From: an uncultured Bacteroidota bacterium
Lineage (GTDB): Bacteria; Bacteroidota; Bacteroidia; Bacteroidales; P3
DNA length: 64,000 bases
Assembly (NCBI GenBank): GCA_902771735.1
Contig: CACXXO010000003.1
Coordinates: 51,137-115,136, forward strand
Reading direction: 5' to 3'
Of this stretch, positions 8,349 through 17,792 are shown in pieces. Position 1 is the first letter of the stretch. Each line of letters begins with the position of its first letter. Made by a program: the position numbers and the translations under genes. Below the pieces are notes generated by a model. The model did not search any database. It saw only the letters and a program-made list of their open reading frames with translations, and had not been told where the DNA came from.

Positions 8349-11300
8349 TTAGCGGACAATCATCTTGGCGGTAGCTGTGTGGCCGCTGATGGTGACGTTA
8401 ATCAGATACATACCCTTGGCCATGCCGGTGCAGTCGATGCTGTAGGTGTGTTCACCTTCAGCAATGTGACCGAGGTTGCGGGTCATCACGAGACGGCCAT
8501 TGAGGTCGTAAACGCGGAGCTCGCCCTTACCGGCGATGGCAGCGTTGAGAACCATGTTGGCCTCATCGTAGACGGGGTTGGGGAACAGCTTGACGCTGTT
8601 GAGACCGATAGTGTGGACCGTGGGGATGTTCACGGGGTTGAAGTCGTTGGAGTCGACAACCTCATTGACAGTGTCGGTCACATACTGCATATCCATAAAG
8701 ACACCGCGACCATAGGTACCGAAATAGATGGCACGCGGCCATTTGGTCTTGGCAAAAACGAAGTGGTTGGGAGCGATACCGGTATGGGTGAGATTGTGGC
8801 GGATGGGCAGTTTGTTGGTCTGCTGCACGATGGCGGTCACAGGGACACCAGTGAGTTTGTTGTAGGACTGCCAGCTGCCGGTGGTAGTACGAGTGTAGAC
8901 ACCCGTCTCACAGCCGACAAAGATGGTACCGGTGGAATCCTCAACAATAGCGGTATAGACGGGCATGCTGGCATCGGCGAGAGGCATCGGGGTGATGGTG
9001 TAGCTGCCGGTGCTGGCGTTGTTGACAACAGCAACGTTGGCCATGGCGTCGGAGAAATCCTCGAAAGTAAGAATCAGACGGTCCTGACCTTCGCGCTGGT
9101 CGACAGCGATGTTACTGATGGGACGGGGGAACCAAATGTCGCCATTGAAGCGCAAAGTGTCGACAGCGAGGACGGGGTTCGGGCGCTTGAAGATAAGGGT
9201 GTCATAGATGGCATAGTCGGGCGACGAGAAGTCGACATTCTCGAAGCCTCTGACGCGGACGAGCATCGACTTGTGGGTGGCAACGTCGTAAGTCGAGATA
9301 TAGACAAAGCGGGCATCGCGGCTGAAAACAGCCTGGCGGGGATAGTGGTTGGCCGAGCTGGTGCCGGGAGTGCGCTGGATGAAATAGATGTCGGAGAAAT
9401 AGTGGTGACCTTCGTGGATCTGTCCGTCGAAATCGTTCTGGTTAAACACCTTGGTGAAGTCGGTAGGATTCCAGGAGAACCAAACACCACGCGAGTTCGA
9501 CTCAACGTCGGACGTACCTGCGGGAGGAAGGTCGGCGATGAAGAGCAGACGCGACTGGATGGGGTTAAGGACGGTAACGGAATCCTTGGCACGCTGGGCG
9601 TTGTCGAAGACATACTCGAAAGGATAGTCGGCATGTCCACGGCTGTGGAAGAGGGCCTTGTCGCCACGACGGATCTGGAAGTTGCCACCACGGTTGGCAC
9701 CATAGGCGGTGTCGTTGACCCAGATGGTATCCCAATTATTGCCGTTCTTGCGGAAGATGTAACCGAGGGTGTCTACAGCCATTCTCAGATAGCTGTTGAA
9801 GTGTGTGTTCTCGGTAGTTTCCCAGAGGGAGATGGAGCCGATGGTGGGGCCGGACTCGCCAAAGATGAACTTGCTGCGGAAGTTAAGGCCGGTGGTCCAG
9901 GTGTTGGTGTTGGTATAGTCGAGGTAGTCGGCATAGGAGCGACCAATCTGGGCATTCTCGGAAGTGACGAAGATGGTGCGGCGCGACTGGGGATAGATCT
10001 GTTGGAATGCCGAGGCTGCAACAGCGCCGCCGTTGCCGGTCCAAAGGACGTTGGCGGTGTGGTTGACGTTGCCGAGGGAGCCGTTGTCATACCAAGAAAT
10101 AACGGGGTTGCCGCCATGGTGGGCAAGGTGAGTCTCGATGATGGGGCAGGCATTGTTGCTGGCACCCATGATGAGAGTACCGTCGGGAGCCACAGCGAGA
10201 CCATTGATCTGGATATTGTTCAGGCCGCGGTTTTCGTTGAAGACAGTGTCGAATCCGTTGCGGCCGTAGAACTTGGAGGAGTAAATACCGCCGTCGGTGG
10301 CGAAGTAGACAGTGTGGTAGCCGGTATAGGCATCGGTGTGGTAGACAGGTACAATCTGCTGAATGCCGGAGTGGACAAAGGAGAGGCTACCATAGACGGT
10401 GGACATGTAGTCGCCATAGTTGAGCTCGAACTCGCTGGCCGAAGCAGTGGTCCACTGGAAGTAGGAACCGTCGACAAAGCCTTCACCAAGGAGGACGTTG
10501 GTGCCACCGACAATAATACGGCGGGGGTTCGTCGGGTCGATGGCGAGGGCACCGCAGTTGGCACCCGAGGTGTAGGTCATCGGCATGACAGTGGAGGTAG
10601 TCAGGCGGGTCCAGGTCTGCTCGTTGTTGGTCATATAGATAGCGTCCATAAGGCCGGTATTCTTAATCACCATAGCATAGAGGAACGTCGTGTCGGTCTG
10701 CGAGACAGCGAGCTTGATGGCGATATTGCTGCCGCCGAAAGCCGGGTTCGAAGAGGAAATGTTGATGGGGTTCAGACTCGAAGAACCGGCGGTGACGTCG
10801 CCAATACGATAGAGCTGGTTGCCGCTGGAGAAGAAGGCGGTCTGATGGGTGCGCGAAATGACCAGATTGTCGACGCGGCCGGCGAAGACGCGGGTAGGCG
10901 TGGCAGTCCAGCTGTCGCTGCCGTCGATGACGACCCAGCGGTAAAGGCCTGCGTTGGTGGCGGCGTAGAGGTAAAGGGTGCCGTTGCCGTGGTAGTACTC
11001 AATCGCGTTGATGGTCTTGAAATTGGTGTCGGTAGCGGAGACGGCCGTGGTGGGTATCAGTTTGAATTCGTTGGTAGCAGGGTTATAGCGATAGATACCC
11101 ATGCCCATGCGCGACATCTTGTTGTAGGTGGTGCCGTAAGCGTAGTTGTCGCTACCGGTACCGATAATGATTTCGTTGGAAGGAGTCTGGGCCATGCAGC
11201 TGATGGGGAGGGAGACCTCCTTGCCGTTCTGGATGAAGGGCACATGGTGCCACGTGTCGTAGAGCTTGGAGAGGGTGTTGGCCCTGGCCTCATCGGTACC

Positions 11301-11546
11301 GAGGTTGTGGTAGAGGTTGTGGAGAATTGTGCTGCTTCCCGATTTGAGGAAGAGACCGCCGGTAGTGGCGCCAGCATAGAGCGTGTTGCGGCTTGTGTCC
11401 TCACGGGCTACGACGATGCTCGAGATTTGACCGCCGACATTGTCAGGTCCAATCTCATAGAATCTGTCGGTTTGGGCGTTGGCAACGCCTCCAGCCAAAG
11501 TCAAAAGGCCTACATACAAGCCGAGAAGTACTTTGTTTCTTTTCAT
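8349..11546 (-). CDS. T9SS type A secreted beta-propeller protein
   Basis: A 1065-residue exported protein. Residues 1-24 form a signal peptide ending VANAQ. The body has repeated segments such as NTLYAGATTGGLFLKSG and GTIFVGCETGVYTRTTTGSW typical of sialidase/Vps10-like beta-propeller blades. The last 80 residues are a type IX secretion sorting domain of type A: VKLFPNPVYDEANMVL, then LRVYDLNGRLV, then GMYLINVTISGH. The protein is therefore expected to cross the outer membrane by T9SS and be attached to the surface or released. No catalytic site is recognised. A TATCTTTG promoter box precedes it at 11600-11607. Confidence 0.88.
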   Translation of the reverse strand: MKRNKVLLGLYVGLLTLAGGVANAQTDRFYEIGPDNVGGQISSIVVAREDTSRNTLYAGATTGGLFLKSGSSTILHNLYHNLGTDEARANTLSKLYDTWHHVPFIQNGKEVSLPISCMAQTPSNEIIIGTGSDNYAYGTTYNKMSRMGMGIYRYNPATNEFKLIPTTAVSATDTNFKTINAIEYYHGNGTLYLYAATNAGLYRWVVIDGSDSWTATPTRVFAGRVDNLVISRTHQTAFFSSGNQLYRIGDVTAGSSSLNPINISSSNPAFGGSNIAIKLAVSQTDTTFLYAMVIKNTGLMDAIYMTNNEQTWTRLTTSTVMPMTYTSGANCGALAIDPTNPRRIIVGGTNVLLGEGFVDGSYFQWTTASASEFELNYGDYMSTVYGSLSFVHSGIQQIVPVYHTDAYTGYHTVYFATDGGIYSSKFYGRNGFDTVFNENRGLNNIQINGLAVAPDGTLIMGASNNACPIIETHLAHHGGNPVISWYDNGSLGNVNHTANVLWTGNGGAVAASAFQQIYPQSRRTIFVTSENAQIGRSYADYLDYTNTNTWTTGLNFRSKFIFGESGPTIGSISLWETTENTHFNSYLRMAVDTLGYIFRKNGNNWDTIWVNDTAYGANRGGNFQIRRGDKALFHSRGHADYPFEYVFDNAQRAKDSVTVLNPIQSRLLFIADLPPAGTSDVESNSRGVWFSWNPTDFTKVFNQNDFDGQIHEGHHYFSDIYFIQRTPGTSSANHYPRQAVFSRDARFVYISTYDVATHKSMLVRVRGFENVDFSSPDYAIYDTLIFKRPNPVLAVDTLRFNGDIWFPRPISNIAVDQREGQDRLILTFEDFSDAMANVAVVNNASTGSYTITPMPLADASMPVYTAIVEDSTGTIFVGCETGVYTRTTTGSWQSYNKLTGVPVTAIVQQTNKLPIRHNLTHTGIAPNHFVFAKTKWPRAIYFGTYGRGVFMDMQYVTDTVNEVVDSNDFNPVNIPTVHTIGLNSVKLFPNPVYDEANMVLNAAIAGKGELRVYDLNGRLVMTRNLGHIAEGEHTYSIDCTGMAKGMYLINVTISGHTATAKMIVR

Positions 11547-11599
11547 AAGATATTAATAATTAATTAGATATTTTATTTTCCTGTTAAACAATTAATGTA

Positions 11600-11607
11600 C
11601 AAAGATA
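11600..11607 (-). promoter_or_regulatory. Bacteroidota-type -7 box for the T9SS propeller gene
   Basis: The minus strand reads TATCTTTG 54 bases before the ATG at 11546, followed by an AT-rich leader. No clear TTTG -33 box is visible at the expected distance. Confidence 0.6.
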
Positions 11608-12125
11608 CACATTTTTTTAATATATATAGATTTTTTATTCATTTTTTTTATCAACAGCCATCCTCCATCCCTCCGCAGTGGCGCATCGCGGAGGGGGGAA
11701 ATAATGCCAGACGATATGTTAAAATGTCGTCGCCCCTTCCCCACCCTACCATCCTCCTACCAACACCTACTGTGGTAGGAGTTGGTTAGGAGTTGGTAGG
11801 GAGTTCATAGGTGGTTATCACGTAGTTAGGGTTTAGGGTGTGGAAAGGCGTTTTTAACCTTTCCTGAAGGTAATTTTAAGTTAATTTTAACATTTCATTT
11901 TTTCCTCGGAAACGGCATTTCCCGACCTCGGGAAAGACACCTTTCGAGGGAGAAAAAAGAAACATGGTTGGGGATGTTGATAAGGTGTGCATAAATTAAT
12001 TTTATAAAAAATATTAAATAGGCAATAAAGATACTTTTTCGGAGTTAATAGAGTCAAAAAAAGTGCGCGACCGAAAGGACGCGACACGGAAAAAAAGACT
12101 GAAAACTATAAAATAATAAGGAAAT
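11608..12125. other. Gene-free divergent region before moxR
   Basis: This 518-base stretch holds palindrome copy B (separate entry) and two smaller hairpins: 11669-11676 with 11688-11695, and 11918-11925 with 11928-11935 (both 8 bp, perfect). The 12-mer GTTAATTTTAAC lies at 11880-11891. A degenerate -7 box TACTTTTT at 12032-12039 could drive the moxR-bat operon. I see no coding sequence. Confidence 0.5.
11736..11830. repeat. Large intergenic palindrome, copy B
   Basis: Centre between 11772 and 11773 with two wobble pairs at the tip. The arms are imperfect (CACCTAC against GTAGGAG) but keep the CTACCAAC unit. The right tail, from GTTCATAGGTGG through TAGTTAG, matches the tail of copy A over about 35 bases with few differences. 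It lies between divergent genes starting at 11546 and 12126. Confidence 0.82.
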
Positions 12126-13127
12126 ATGGAATCTGTGAACATTCAGGAATTGAACGAGAGAATCGGACGCGAAAGCGCCATGGTGGAGATGCTGACAATG
12201 GAAGTCGGCAAGCAGATTGTGGGCCAGAAACACATGGTGGAAGGCCTGATGATAGGTCTGCTGAGCAACGGCCACGTGCTGCTTGAAGGCGTGCCGGGAT
12301 TGGCCAAGACGTTGACCATCACCACGCTTGCCAAGGCCATCGACGCCAAGTTCAGCCGCATCCAGTTCACGCCCGACCTGCTGCCCGCCGACCTGCTTGG
12401 CACCATGATCTACAGCCAGAAGAGCGAGGCTTTCCAAGTGAAGAAGGGCCCCATTTTCAGCAATTTCATCCTTGCCGACGAAATCAACCGCGCTCCCGCC
12501 AAGGTGCAGAGCGCTTTGCTTGAGGCCATGCAGGAGCGCCAGGTGACCATCGGCGAACAGACCTACCGTCTAGAGGAGCCTTTCCTGGTCCTCGCCACCC
12601 AAAACCCCATTGAGCAGGAGGGCACCTATCCCCTGCCCGAAGCCCAGGTGGACCGTTTCATGCTCAAGGTGGTCATCACCTATCCCAAGCGCATGGAGGA
12701 GAAAGAGATACTGCACCAGGTGGTGAACGGGCAACTGATGGGTTCCAACAATCAGCAGCCCATCCTTAAGCCGGCCGACATCATGAAGGCCCGCGAGCTG
12801 GTGCGCGAGGTGTATATGGACGAGAAGATTGAGAACTACATCACCGACATAGTCTTCGCCACCCGTTTCCCGAAAGAGTACGGCCTGGAGAAGATTGCTC
12901 CGATGATCAGCTACGGTGCTTCACCGCGTGGCAGCATCAACCTGGCGGCCGCCGCCAAAGCCTATGCCTTCATGAAACGGCGCGGATATGTCATCCCCGA
13001 GGATGTGCGCGCCATCGCCCTCGACGTGCTGCGCCACCGCATCGGCCTAACCTATGAGGCCGAGGCCGAAAACGTGACCAGCGAGGAGCTGGTGAACGAG
13101 GTGCTGAACAGAGTGGATGTGCCTTGA
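12126..13127 (+). CDS. MoxR family AAA+ ATPase
   Basis: A 333-residue cytoplasmic AAA+ ATPase of the MoxR family, thought to act as a chaperone in assembling or activating VWA-domain partners. The nucleotide site has a Walker A of the MoxR type (GVPGLAKT) and Walker [10 protein letters not shown]; sensor-type sequence [19 protein letters not shown] follows. The C-terminal AAA lid ends with [17 protein letters not shown]. It is the first gene of a co-directional run through DUF58, BatA-E and beyond, the classic Bacteroidota aerotolerance (Bat) arrangement, and the neighbouring VWA proteins are its likely clients. The spacer to the next gene is filled with a repeated AGTTAAG unit. Confidence 0.93.
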   Translation: MESVNIQELNERIGRESAMVEMLTMEVGKQIVGQKHMVEGLMIGLLSNGHVLLEGVPGLAKTLTITTLAKAIDAKFSRIQFTPDLLPADLLGTMIYSQKSEAFQVKKGPIFSNFILADEINRAPAKVQSALLEAMQERQVTIGEQTYRLEEPFLVLATQNPIEQEGTYPLPEAQVDRFMLKVVITYPKRMEEKEILHQVVNGQLMGSNNQQPILKPADIMKARELVREVYMDEKIENYITDIVFATRFPKEYGLEKIAPMISYGASPRGSINLAAAAKAYAFMKRRGYVIPEDVRAIALDVLRHRIGLTYEAEAENVTSEELVNEVLNRVDVP

Positions 13128-13163
13128 TTTTAGTTAAGAGTTAAGAGTTAGGAGTTAAGAGTT

Positions 13164-14027
13164 ATGGATGAATCCATAATAAAGAAAGTTCGCAAGATAG
13201 AGATCAAGGCGAGAGGTCTGAGCCAACAGATGTTCAGCGGCGAGTACCACTCGGCCTTCAAGGGGCGCGGCATGGTGTTCAGCGAGGTGCGCGAATACCA
13301 ATACGGCGACGACGTGCGCAACATCGACTGGAACGTCACGGCGCGTCTGGCACACCCTTATGTGAAGGTGTTTGAGGAGGAGCGCGAGTTGACGGTGATG
13401 CTGCTGGTGGACGTGAGCGGCAGCGGACGGTTTGGCACCAACGGGCAATTCAAGGAAGAGTTGGCCGCCGAGGTGGCCGCCACCCTGGCGTTCAGTGCCA
13501 TAGCCAACAACGACAAGGTGGGTATGATCCTCTTCAGCGACCGGATAGAGAAATTCATCCCGCCGAAGAAAGGCCGAACCCATATCCTGCGCATCATCCG
13601 CGAACTCATCACCTTCCGCCCGGAGAGCAACGGCACCGACCTCAGCCAAGCCTTGCGCTACTTCAGCAATGCCATCAAGAAACGCTGCACGACATTCCTG
13701 CTCAGCGATTTCTACGACACGGGATGGACCGACGCACTGAAGCTGGTGGCCGGCAAGCACGACCTGGTGGCACTACGGTTGGTGGACCGCCACGAGGCAG
13801 AGTTGAAAAACCTGGGATTGGTGAAGTTCTACGATCCCGAGAGCACACGCACCGTGTGGATTGACACTGGCAACGCAGAGGTGCGCCGTATGGCCGACGC
13901 CCGTTATGCCGAGCATGAGCGCAAGGTGGACACCACCATGAAGCGCTACGGCATCGACATGGCCACGCTCTGGACGGGCGAGGACTTTGTCAAGCCGCTG
14001 AAAAACTTACTTGCAAGGAGAAGTTAA
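13164..14027 (+). CDS. DUF58 domain protein of the Bat operon
   Basis: A 287-residue protein with the DUF58 signature YGDDVRNIDWNVTARLAHP near residue 50. A VWA-like core follows: the MIDAS-type motif DVSGSG sits in ELTVMLLVDVSGSGRFG and TFLLSDFYDTG lies further on. Unlike BatA and BatB it has no membrane segments. In Bacteroidota this gene always sits between moxR and the bat genes, and the product is thought to act with the MoxR ATPase at the envelope; the exact role is not known. The next gene follows after four bases. Confidence 0.92.
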   Translation: MDESIIKKVRKIEIKARGLSQQMFSGEYHSAFKGRGMVFSEVREYQYGDDVRNIDWNVTARLAHPYVKVFEEERELTVMLLVDVSGSGRFGTNGQFKEELAAEVAATLAFSAIANNDKVGMILFSDRIEKFIPPKKGRTHILRIIRELITFRPESNGTDLSQALRYFSNAIKKRCTTFLLSDFYDTGWTDALKLVAGKHDLVALRLVDRHEAELKNLGLVKFYDPESTRTVWIDTGNAEVRRMADARYAEHERKVDTTMKRYGIDMATLWTGEDFVKPLKNLLARRS

Positions 14028-14031
14028 GACA

Positions 14032-14898
14032 ATGAGAAAGACAATCATTATAGGGCTGATAGGACTAATGGGGCTAATGGGCGAAGCAAGGGGGCAGGCG
14101 GTGGCCAAGCTGAGTGCCGACACCATCCAGCTGGGCGACCAGACGACCCTGAGCATCCAACGCGCCCGTACTTATCCCTCGACGGAGCAATTGAGCCAGA
14201 ACGGCATTGTGGCCCTCGACCAGAAGTTCGACAGCGCACAGCACACCATGTATACCACCTTGACGAGTTTTGAGCCGGGAGTGCACTATGTGAAGCTGAG
14301 CCCCGACGACTCTCTCCAGCTCACAGTGCTGGATGTCGACATTGATACCACGACAGCCGAGATACGCGACATAGCGCCAATAGAGAAAGTGCCCTATACC
14401 TTCTGGGAAATATTCCGCTGGGTGCTGTTGGGACTTGGCATATTGGCACTGTCCTTTGCCGGATGGTGGTTCTGGAAGAAATGGAAAAGCGGCCAGGTGA
14501 GAGAGTGGCTGAGCAGTGAGCCTGTCGACAGCCGCACTCCCGAAGAACGCGCCCTCGACAACCTGGAAGCCTTGAGACAGAAACAACTGTGGCAGGCGGG
14601 ACGCACCAAGGAATACCACACCGAACTGACCGACACGGTGCGTACCTTCATCGAAGAGTCTACGGGCATCCGTGCCACCGACATGACCAGCGACGAGACC
14701 ATCGAAGAAATGGATAATGGAAATTGGAATGTGGAGAGCAACCTGCTGCGAGACATCTTCACCACGGCCGACCTGGTGAAATTCGCCAAGAGCGAGCCAT
14801 TGCCTCACGAGCACGACCGCTCGATGACGGAGGCAGTGGAATTTGTGAAGAGTCTATGGGAACAAGTAAAACCTAAAGAGGAGGTGAAGGATGCATAA
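14032..14898 (+). CDS. Bat-operon membrane protein
   Basis: A 288-residue protein with a signal peptide (IIIGLIGLMGLMGEARGQ), an extracytoplasmic beta-rich domain of about 110 residues, one transmembrane helix around residues 130-150 (IFRWVLLGLGILALSFAGWWFW) and a cytoplasmic tail. The tail contains a segment of the type LRQKQLWQAGRTKEYHTELT with a later conserved acidic end, resembling DUF4381-type proteins of bat operons. I chose the ATG at 14032 rather than the upstream in-frame TTG. Its stop overlaps the batA start by eight bases. The signal peptide is encoded by a short repeated unit also seen at the start of batD. Confidence 0.8.
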   Translation: MRKTIIIGLIGLMGLMGEARGQAVAKLSADTIQLGDQTTLSIQRARTYPSTEQLSQNGIVALDQKFDSAQHTMYTTLTSFEPGVHYVKLSPDDSLQLTVLDVDIDTTTAEIRDIAPIEKVPYTFWEIFRWVLLGLGILALSFAGWWFWKKWKSGQVREWLSSEPVDSRTPEERALDNLEALRQKQLWQAGRTKEYHTELTDTVRTFIEESTGIRATDMTSDETIEEMDNGNWNVESNLLRDIFTTADLVKFAKSEPLPHEHDRSMTEAVEFVKSLWEQVKPKEEVKDA

Positions 14899-15883
14899 CC
14901 TCACGTTTGAACATCCGTGGATGCTGCTTGGGCTGCTGCTGGTGCCGCTGATGGCTGGCTGGTGGCTGTGGCGCTACCGCAAACAGGAGGCCGCCCTGCA
15001 GCATTCGAACATCTCGCTTTTCGAGGGCGTGAAGAAAACTCTTCGTGCCCGCCTGCGCTGGCTGCCCTACGCATTGAGGGTGATGGCCGTGGGAGCCATC
15101 GTGGTAGCGTTGGCACGTCCACAAAGCCAGTTAAGCCGTCAAGAGATGACGGTGGAGGGCATCGACATTGTGATGGCCATGGACCTTTCGGGGTCGATGC
15201 TTGCCGAAGACTTCAAACCCAACCGGTTGGAAGCGGCAAAAAAGGTTGCCGCCGACTTCATCGAAGGGCGCAAAAACGACCGCATGGGGCTGGTGGTGTT
15301 TGCCGGCGAGGCCTTCACGCAGGTGCCCCTGACGATAGACCACCATGTGCTGCTCAAGCAGTTGGGCAATCTCAAGAGCGGCACCATGCGCGACGGCACA
15401 GCCTTGGGCGACGGACTGGCCACAGCCATCAACCGAATCAAGGACAGCGAGGCCAAGAGCAAGGTTATCATCCTGCTGACCGACGGTGTCAACAACCAAG
15501 GCAGCATGGACCCTCTCAGCGCCGCCGAGGTTGCCGCCCTCTACAACATCCGACTCTACACCATCGGTGTGGGTTCGCTGGGCAAAGCCCCCTACCCCAT
15601 GCGGGACCAGTTCGGAAGAGTGCATTACCAGAATATCGACGTGGAGATTGACGAGCCCCTGATGCGCCAAATGGCCGCCGCCACCAACGACGGCCGCTAC
15701 TTCCGCGCCACCAACAAGAAAGCCCTCAAGGAAATCTTCGACCAAATCGACGAGATGGAGAAAAGCAAGATCGACGTGACACAGTATGCCCAGACCAAAG
15801 ACGAATATGCCGTTTGGCTGTGGATAGCTGTGCTGGCTTTAATCGCCGAAGTACTGATAAGGTGGGGATGGTTCAAGTGGTGA
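14891..15883 (+). CDS. batA: BatA, VWA-domain membrane protein
   Basis: A 330-residue protein with two N-terminal transmembrane segments (residues 9-28 and about 58-77), a central von Willebrand factor A domain and a C-terminal membrane helix (AVWLWIAVLALIAEVLIRWG). The VWA domain starts IDIVMAMDLSGSMLAED and has an intact MIDAS (DLSGS, later DGTALGDG and LLTDGVNN). It overlaps the upstream gene by eight bases and precedes batB. Bat proteins are linked to oxygen tolerance in Bacteroides, although the mechanism is not established. Confidence 0.92.
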   Translation: MHNLTFEHPWMLLGLLLVPLMAGWWLWRYRKQEAALQHSNISLFEGVKKTLRARLRWLPYALRVMAVGAIVVALARPQSQLSRQEMTVEGIDIVMAMDLSGSMLAEDFKPNRLEAAKKVAADFIEGRKNDRMGLVVFAGEAFTQVPLTIDHHVLLKQLGNLKSGTMRDGTALGDGLATAINRIKDSEAKSKVIILLTDGVNNQGSMDPLSAAEVAALYNIRLYTIGVGSLGKAPYPMRDQFGRVHYQNIDVEIDEPLMRQMAAATNDGRYFRATNKKALKEIFDQIDEMEKSKIDVTQYAQTKDEYAVWLWIAVLALIAEVLIRWGWFKW

Positions 15884-15903
15884 GTTAAAAGTTAAAAGTT
15901 AAG

Positions 15904-16962
15904 ATGGTACATTTTGAACATATAGAATATCTCTGGCTGCTGGCGGTTGTAGCGTTGGCAGGGATTTTGTGGGGAGCGATGAGCTGGCGCGAAAGGAAGA
16001 GAATAGAGCGATGGGGCGATCGGACAATGTTCGGACGCCTGATTCCCGACCGTTCAGGGTGGCGCCCACCATTCAAGATGGCGCTGACACTCACAGGTAT
16101 TAGCCTGTTGATAGTGGCGCTGGCCAACCCCCAGTTTGGTACCCGTATCGAGAAAGGCAAACGTTCGGGCAGCGACATAGCCATCTGCCTCGACGTGTCG
16201 AACAGTATGATGGCCGAGGACATACAGCCCAACCGACTGGAGCGAAGCAAAAAGGTGGTTACCAACTTGCTCTCCACTCTGACAGGTGACCGCGTGAGTC
16301 TGGTAATTTACGCCGGCACAAGTTTCATCCAAATGCCGCTCACCAACGACTACAGCGCCACGAAACTCTTCCTTGACCAGGTGAGTTGCGACATGATAGC
16401 CTCGCAGGGCACCGCCATCGGCGACGCCATAGAGAAAGGCATGGAGACTTTCGGTTATGGCGACCCCGACCGCCAGTGGGAGGTCAACAAAGGGCGCGCC
16501 ATCATTGTTATCAGCGACGGCGAGAACCATGAAGATGATGCCGTGGGCGCCGCCAAAGAGGCCGCAAAAGAAGGCATCCGCGTCTGCACCATCGGAATGG
16601 GTCTTCCCGAAGGGGCCCCCATTCCCGAATATAGTCCTCGTGGACGCACTAACAACTACAAACGCGACAAAAACGGCAGCATCATCATGACCCAACTCAA
16701 CGAAGAGATGCTACGCGAGATAGCCCATGCCGGCAACGGCACCTACGTGCGCGCCAGCAACGCCGGTAGCGGGTTGAACGACATCACGTCGGTCATCAAA
16801 GGATTGGACAAAGAGGAAATGGGCGAGGCTGTGTTCAGCGCCTACGAAAGCCGCTACATGTACCCACTGGTAGCAGGTCTGCTGTGCCTGTTAGCCGAAG
16901 TACTCATCTATGAGCGCAGAAACAGAAAATGGAAACTTTTTAATGAGGAGGGAGAAAAATGA
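15904..16962 (+). CDS. batB: BatB, VWA-domain membrane protein
   Basis: A 352-residue paralogue of BatA with the same plan: two N-terminal membrane helices, VWA domain, C-terminal helix (YPLVAGLLCLLAEVLIY). The MIDAS reads DIAICLDVSNSMMAEDIQPN, then GTAIGDAIEKG and IVISDGENHEDD, so metal coordination residues are kept. The stop overlaps the batC start (ATGA), coupling the two. The 20-base spacer before it is composed of AGTTAAAAGTT repeats, as elsewhere in this window. Confidence 0.92.
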   Translation: MVHFEHIEYLWLLAVVALAGILWGAMSWRERKRIERWGDRTMFGRLIPDRSGWRPPFKMALTLTGISLLIVALANPQFGTRIEKGKRSGSDIAICLDVSNSMMAEDIQPNRLERSKKVVTNLLSTLTGDRVSLVIYAGTSFIQMPLTNDYSATKLFLDQVSCDMIASQGTAIGDAIEKGMETFGYGDPDRQWEVNKGRAIIVISDGENHEDDAVGAAKEAAKEGIRVCTIGMGLPEGAPIPEYSPRGRTNNYKRDKNGSIIMTQLNEEMLREIAHAGNGTYVRASNAGSGLNDITSVIKGLDKEEMGEAVFSAYESRYMYPLVAGLLCLLAEVLIYERRNRKWKLFNEEGEK

Positions 16963-17774
16963 AGAAACTACTGTTCATACTTATAATTTTCAATTTTCAA
17001 TTTTCAAATTTCCATACGCTACAGGCTCAGGCCGACCGGCAGCAACTGCGCGATGGCAACCGAAGCTACAAGAAAGAAAAATACGACAAAGCCGAGGTGC
17101 AGTACCGTCGCGCATTGGAGCACGACAGCATGGACTATCGTGGGCAGTTCAATTTGGGCAACGCCCTTTATAGGCAGAAAAAATATGACGAGGCGGCACG
17201 TCACTACGACCAAGCACTGCAGAGTGCCGACATCAGTGACAACCAGCGTTCTCGAGCCCTTCACAACAAAGGGAACAGCTATCTCAAAGCTGGCATGGAA
17301 AATCAGGAGCAGGGCATGCAACTGTTCCAGCAAGCCGTGCAGAACTATCAGGATGCCCTGAAACTCGACCCCAAGAACGAAGACACTCGATACAATTTGG
17401 CTTACGCCCGTCGGCTCCTTCAGCAGGCACAACAGCAACAGCAGCAAAACCAGCAAGGACAACAAAATCAGCAGCAGAACCAACAGAATCAGCAAAACCA
17501 ACAAAATCAAGACCAACAGAACCAGCAGCAACAACAGAACCAGCAGAATCAGCAAAACAATAACCAACAAGGTCAACAGGGTCAAAACCAACAAGGAGAC
17601 GAACAGGACCCTAAAGACAATAAAGGACTGAAACGGCCCAACAAGATGGAGCAACGCAAACAAGATGCTGAACGCATGTTGGAGGCTGTGAAAAACAACG
17701 AACGCCAATCTCTAAAAGACCAAGCCAAGAAGGTGCAGGCTGCCGGTGCCCACCACAGTGACAAAGACTGGTAA
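16959..17774 (+). CDS. batC: BatC, TPR protein with Gln/Asn-rich tail
   Basis: A 271-residue secreted or periplasmic protein. The signal peptide (about residues 1-23) is encoded by a repeated AATTTTC unit that gives FNFQFSNF. Two to three TPR repeats follow (residues 25-145; YKKEKYDKAEVQYRRALEHD, FNLGNALYRQKKYDEAARHY). From about residue 150 to 215 there is a low-complexity run made almost only of Gln and Asn with scattered Gly and Asp, encoded by mixed CAA/CAG/AAC codons. The charged C-terminus (about 220-271) follows. TPRs suggest it bridges BatA/BatB and BatD/BatE. Confidence 0.88.
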   Translation: MKKLLFILIIFNFQFSNFHTLQAQADRQQLRDGNRSYKKEKYDKAEVQYRRALEHDSMDYRGQFNLGNALYRQKKYDEAARHYDQALQSADISDNQRSRALHNKGNSYLKAGMENQEQGMQLFQQAVQNYQDALKLDPKNEDTRYNLAYARRLLQQAQQQQQQNQQGQQNQQQNQQNQQNQQNQDQQNQQQQQNQQNQQNNNQQGQQGQNQQGDEQDPKDNKGLKRPNKMEQRKQDAERMLEAVKNNERQSLKDQAKKVQAAGAHHSDKDW

Positions 17775-17792
17775 AAAAACAAAAAGGACATT

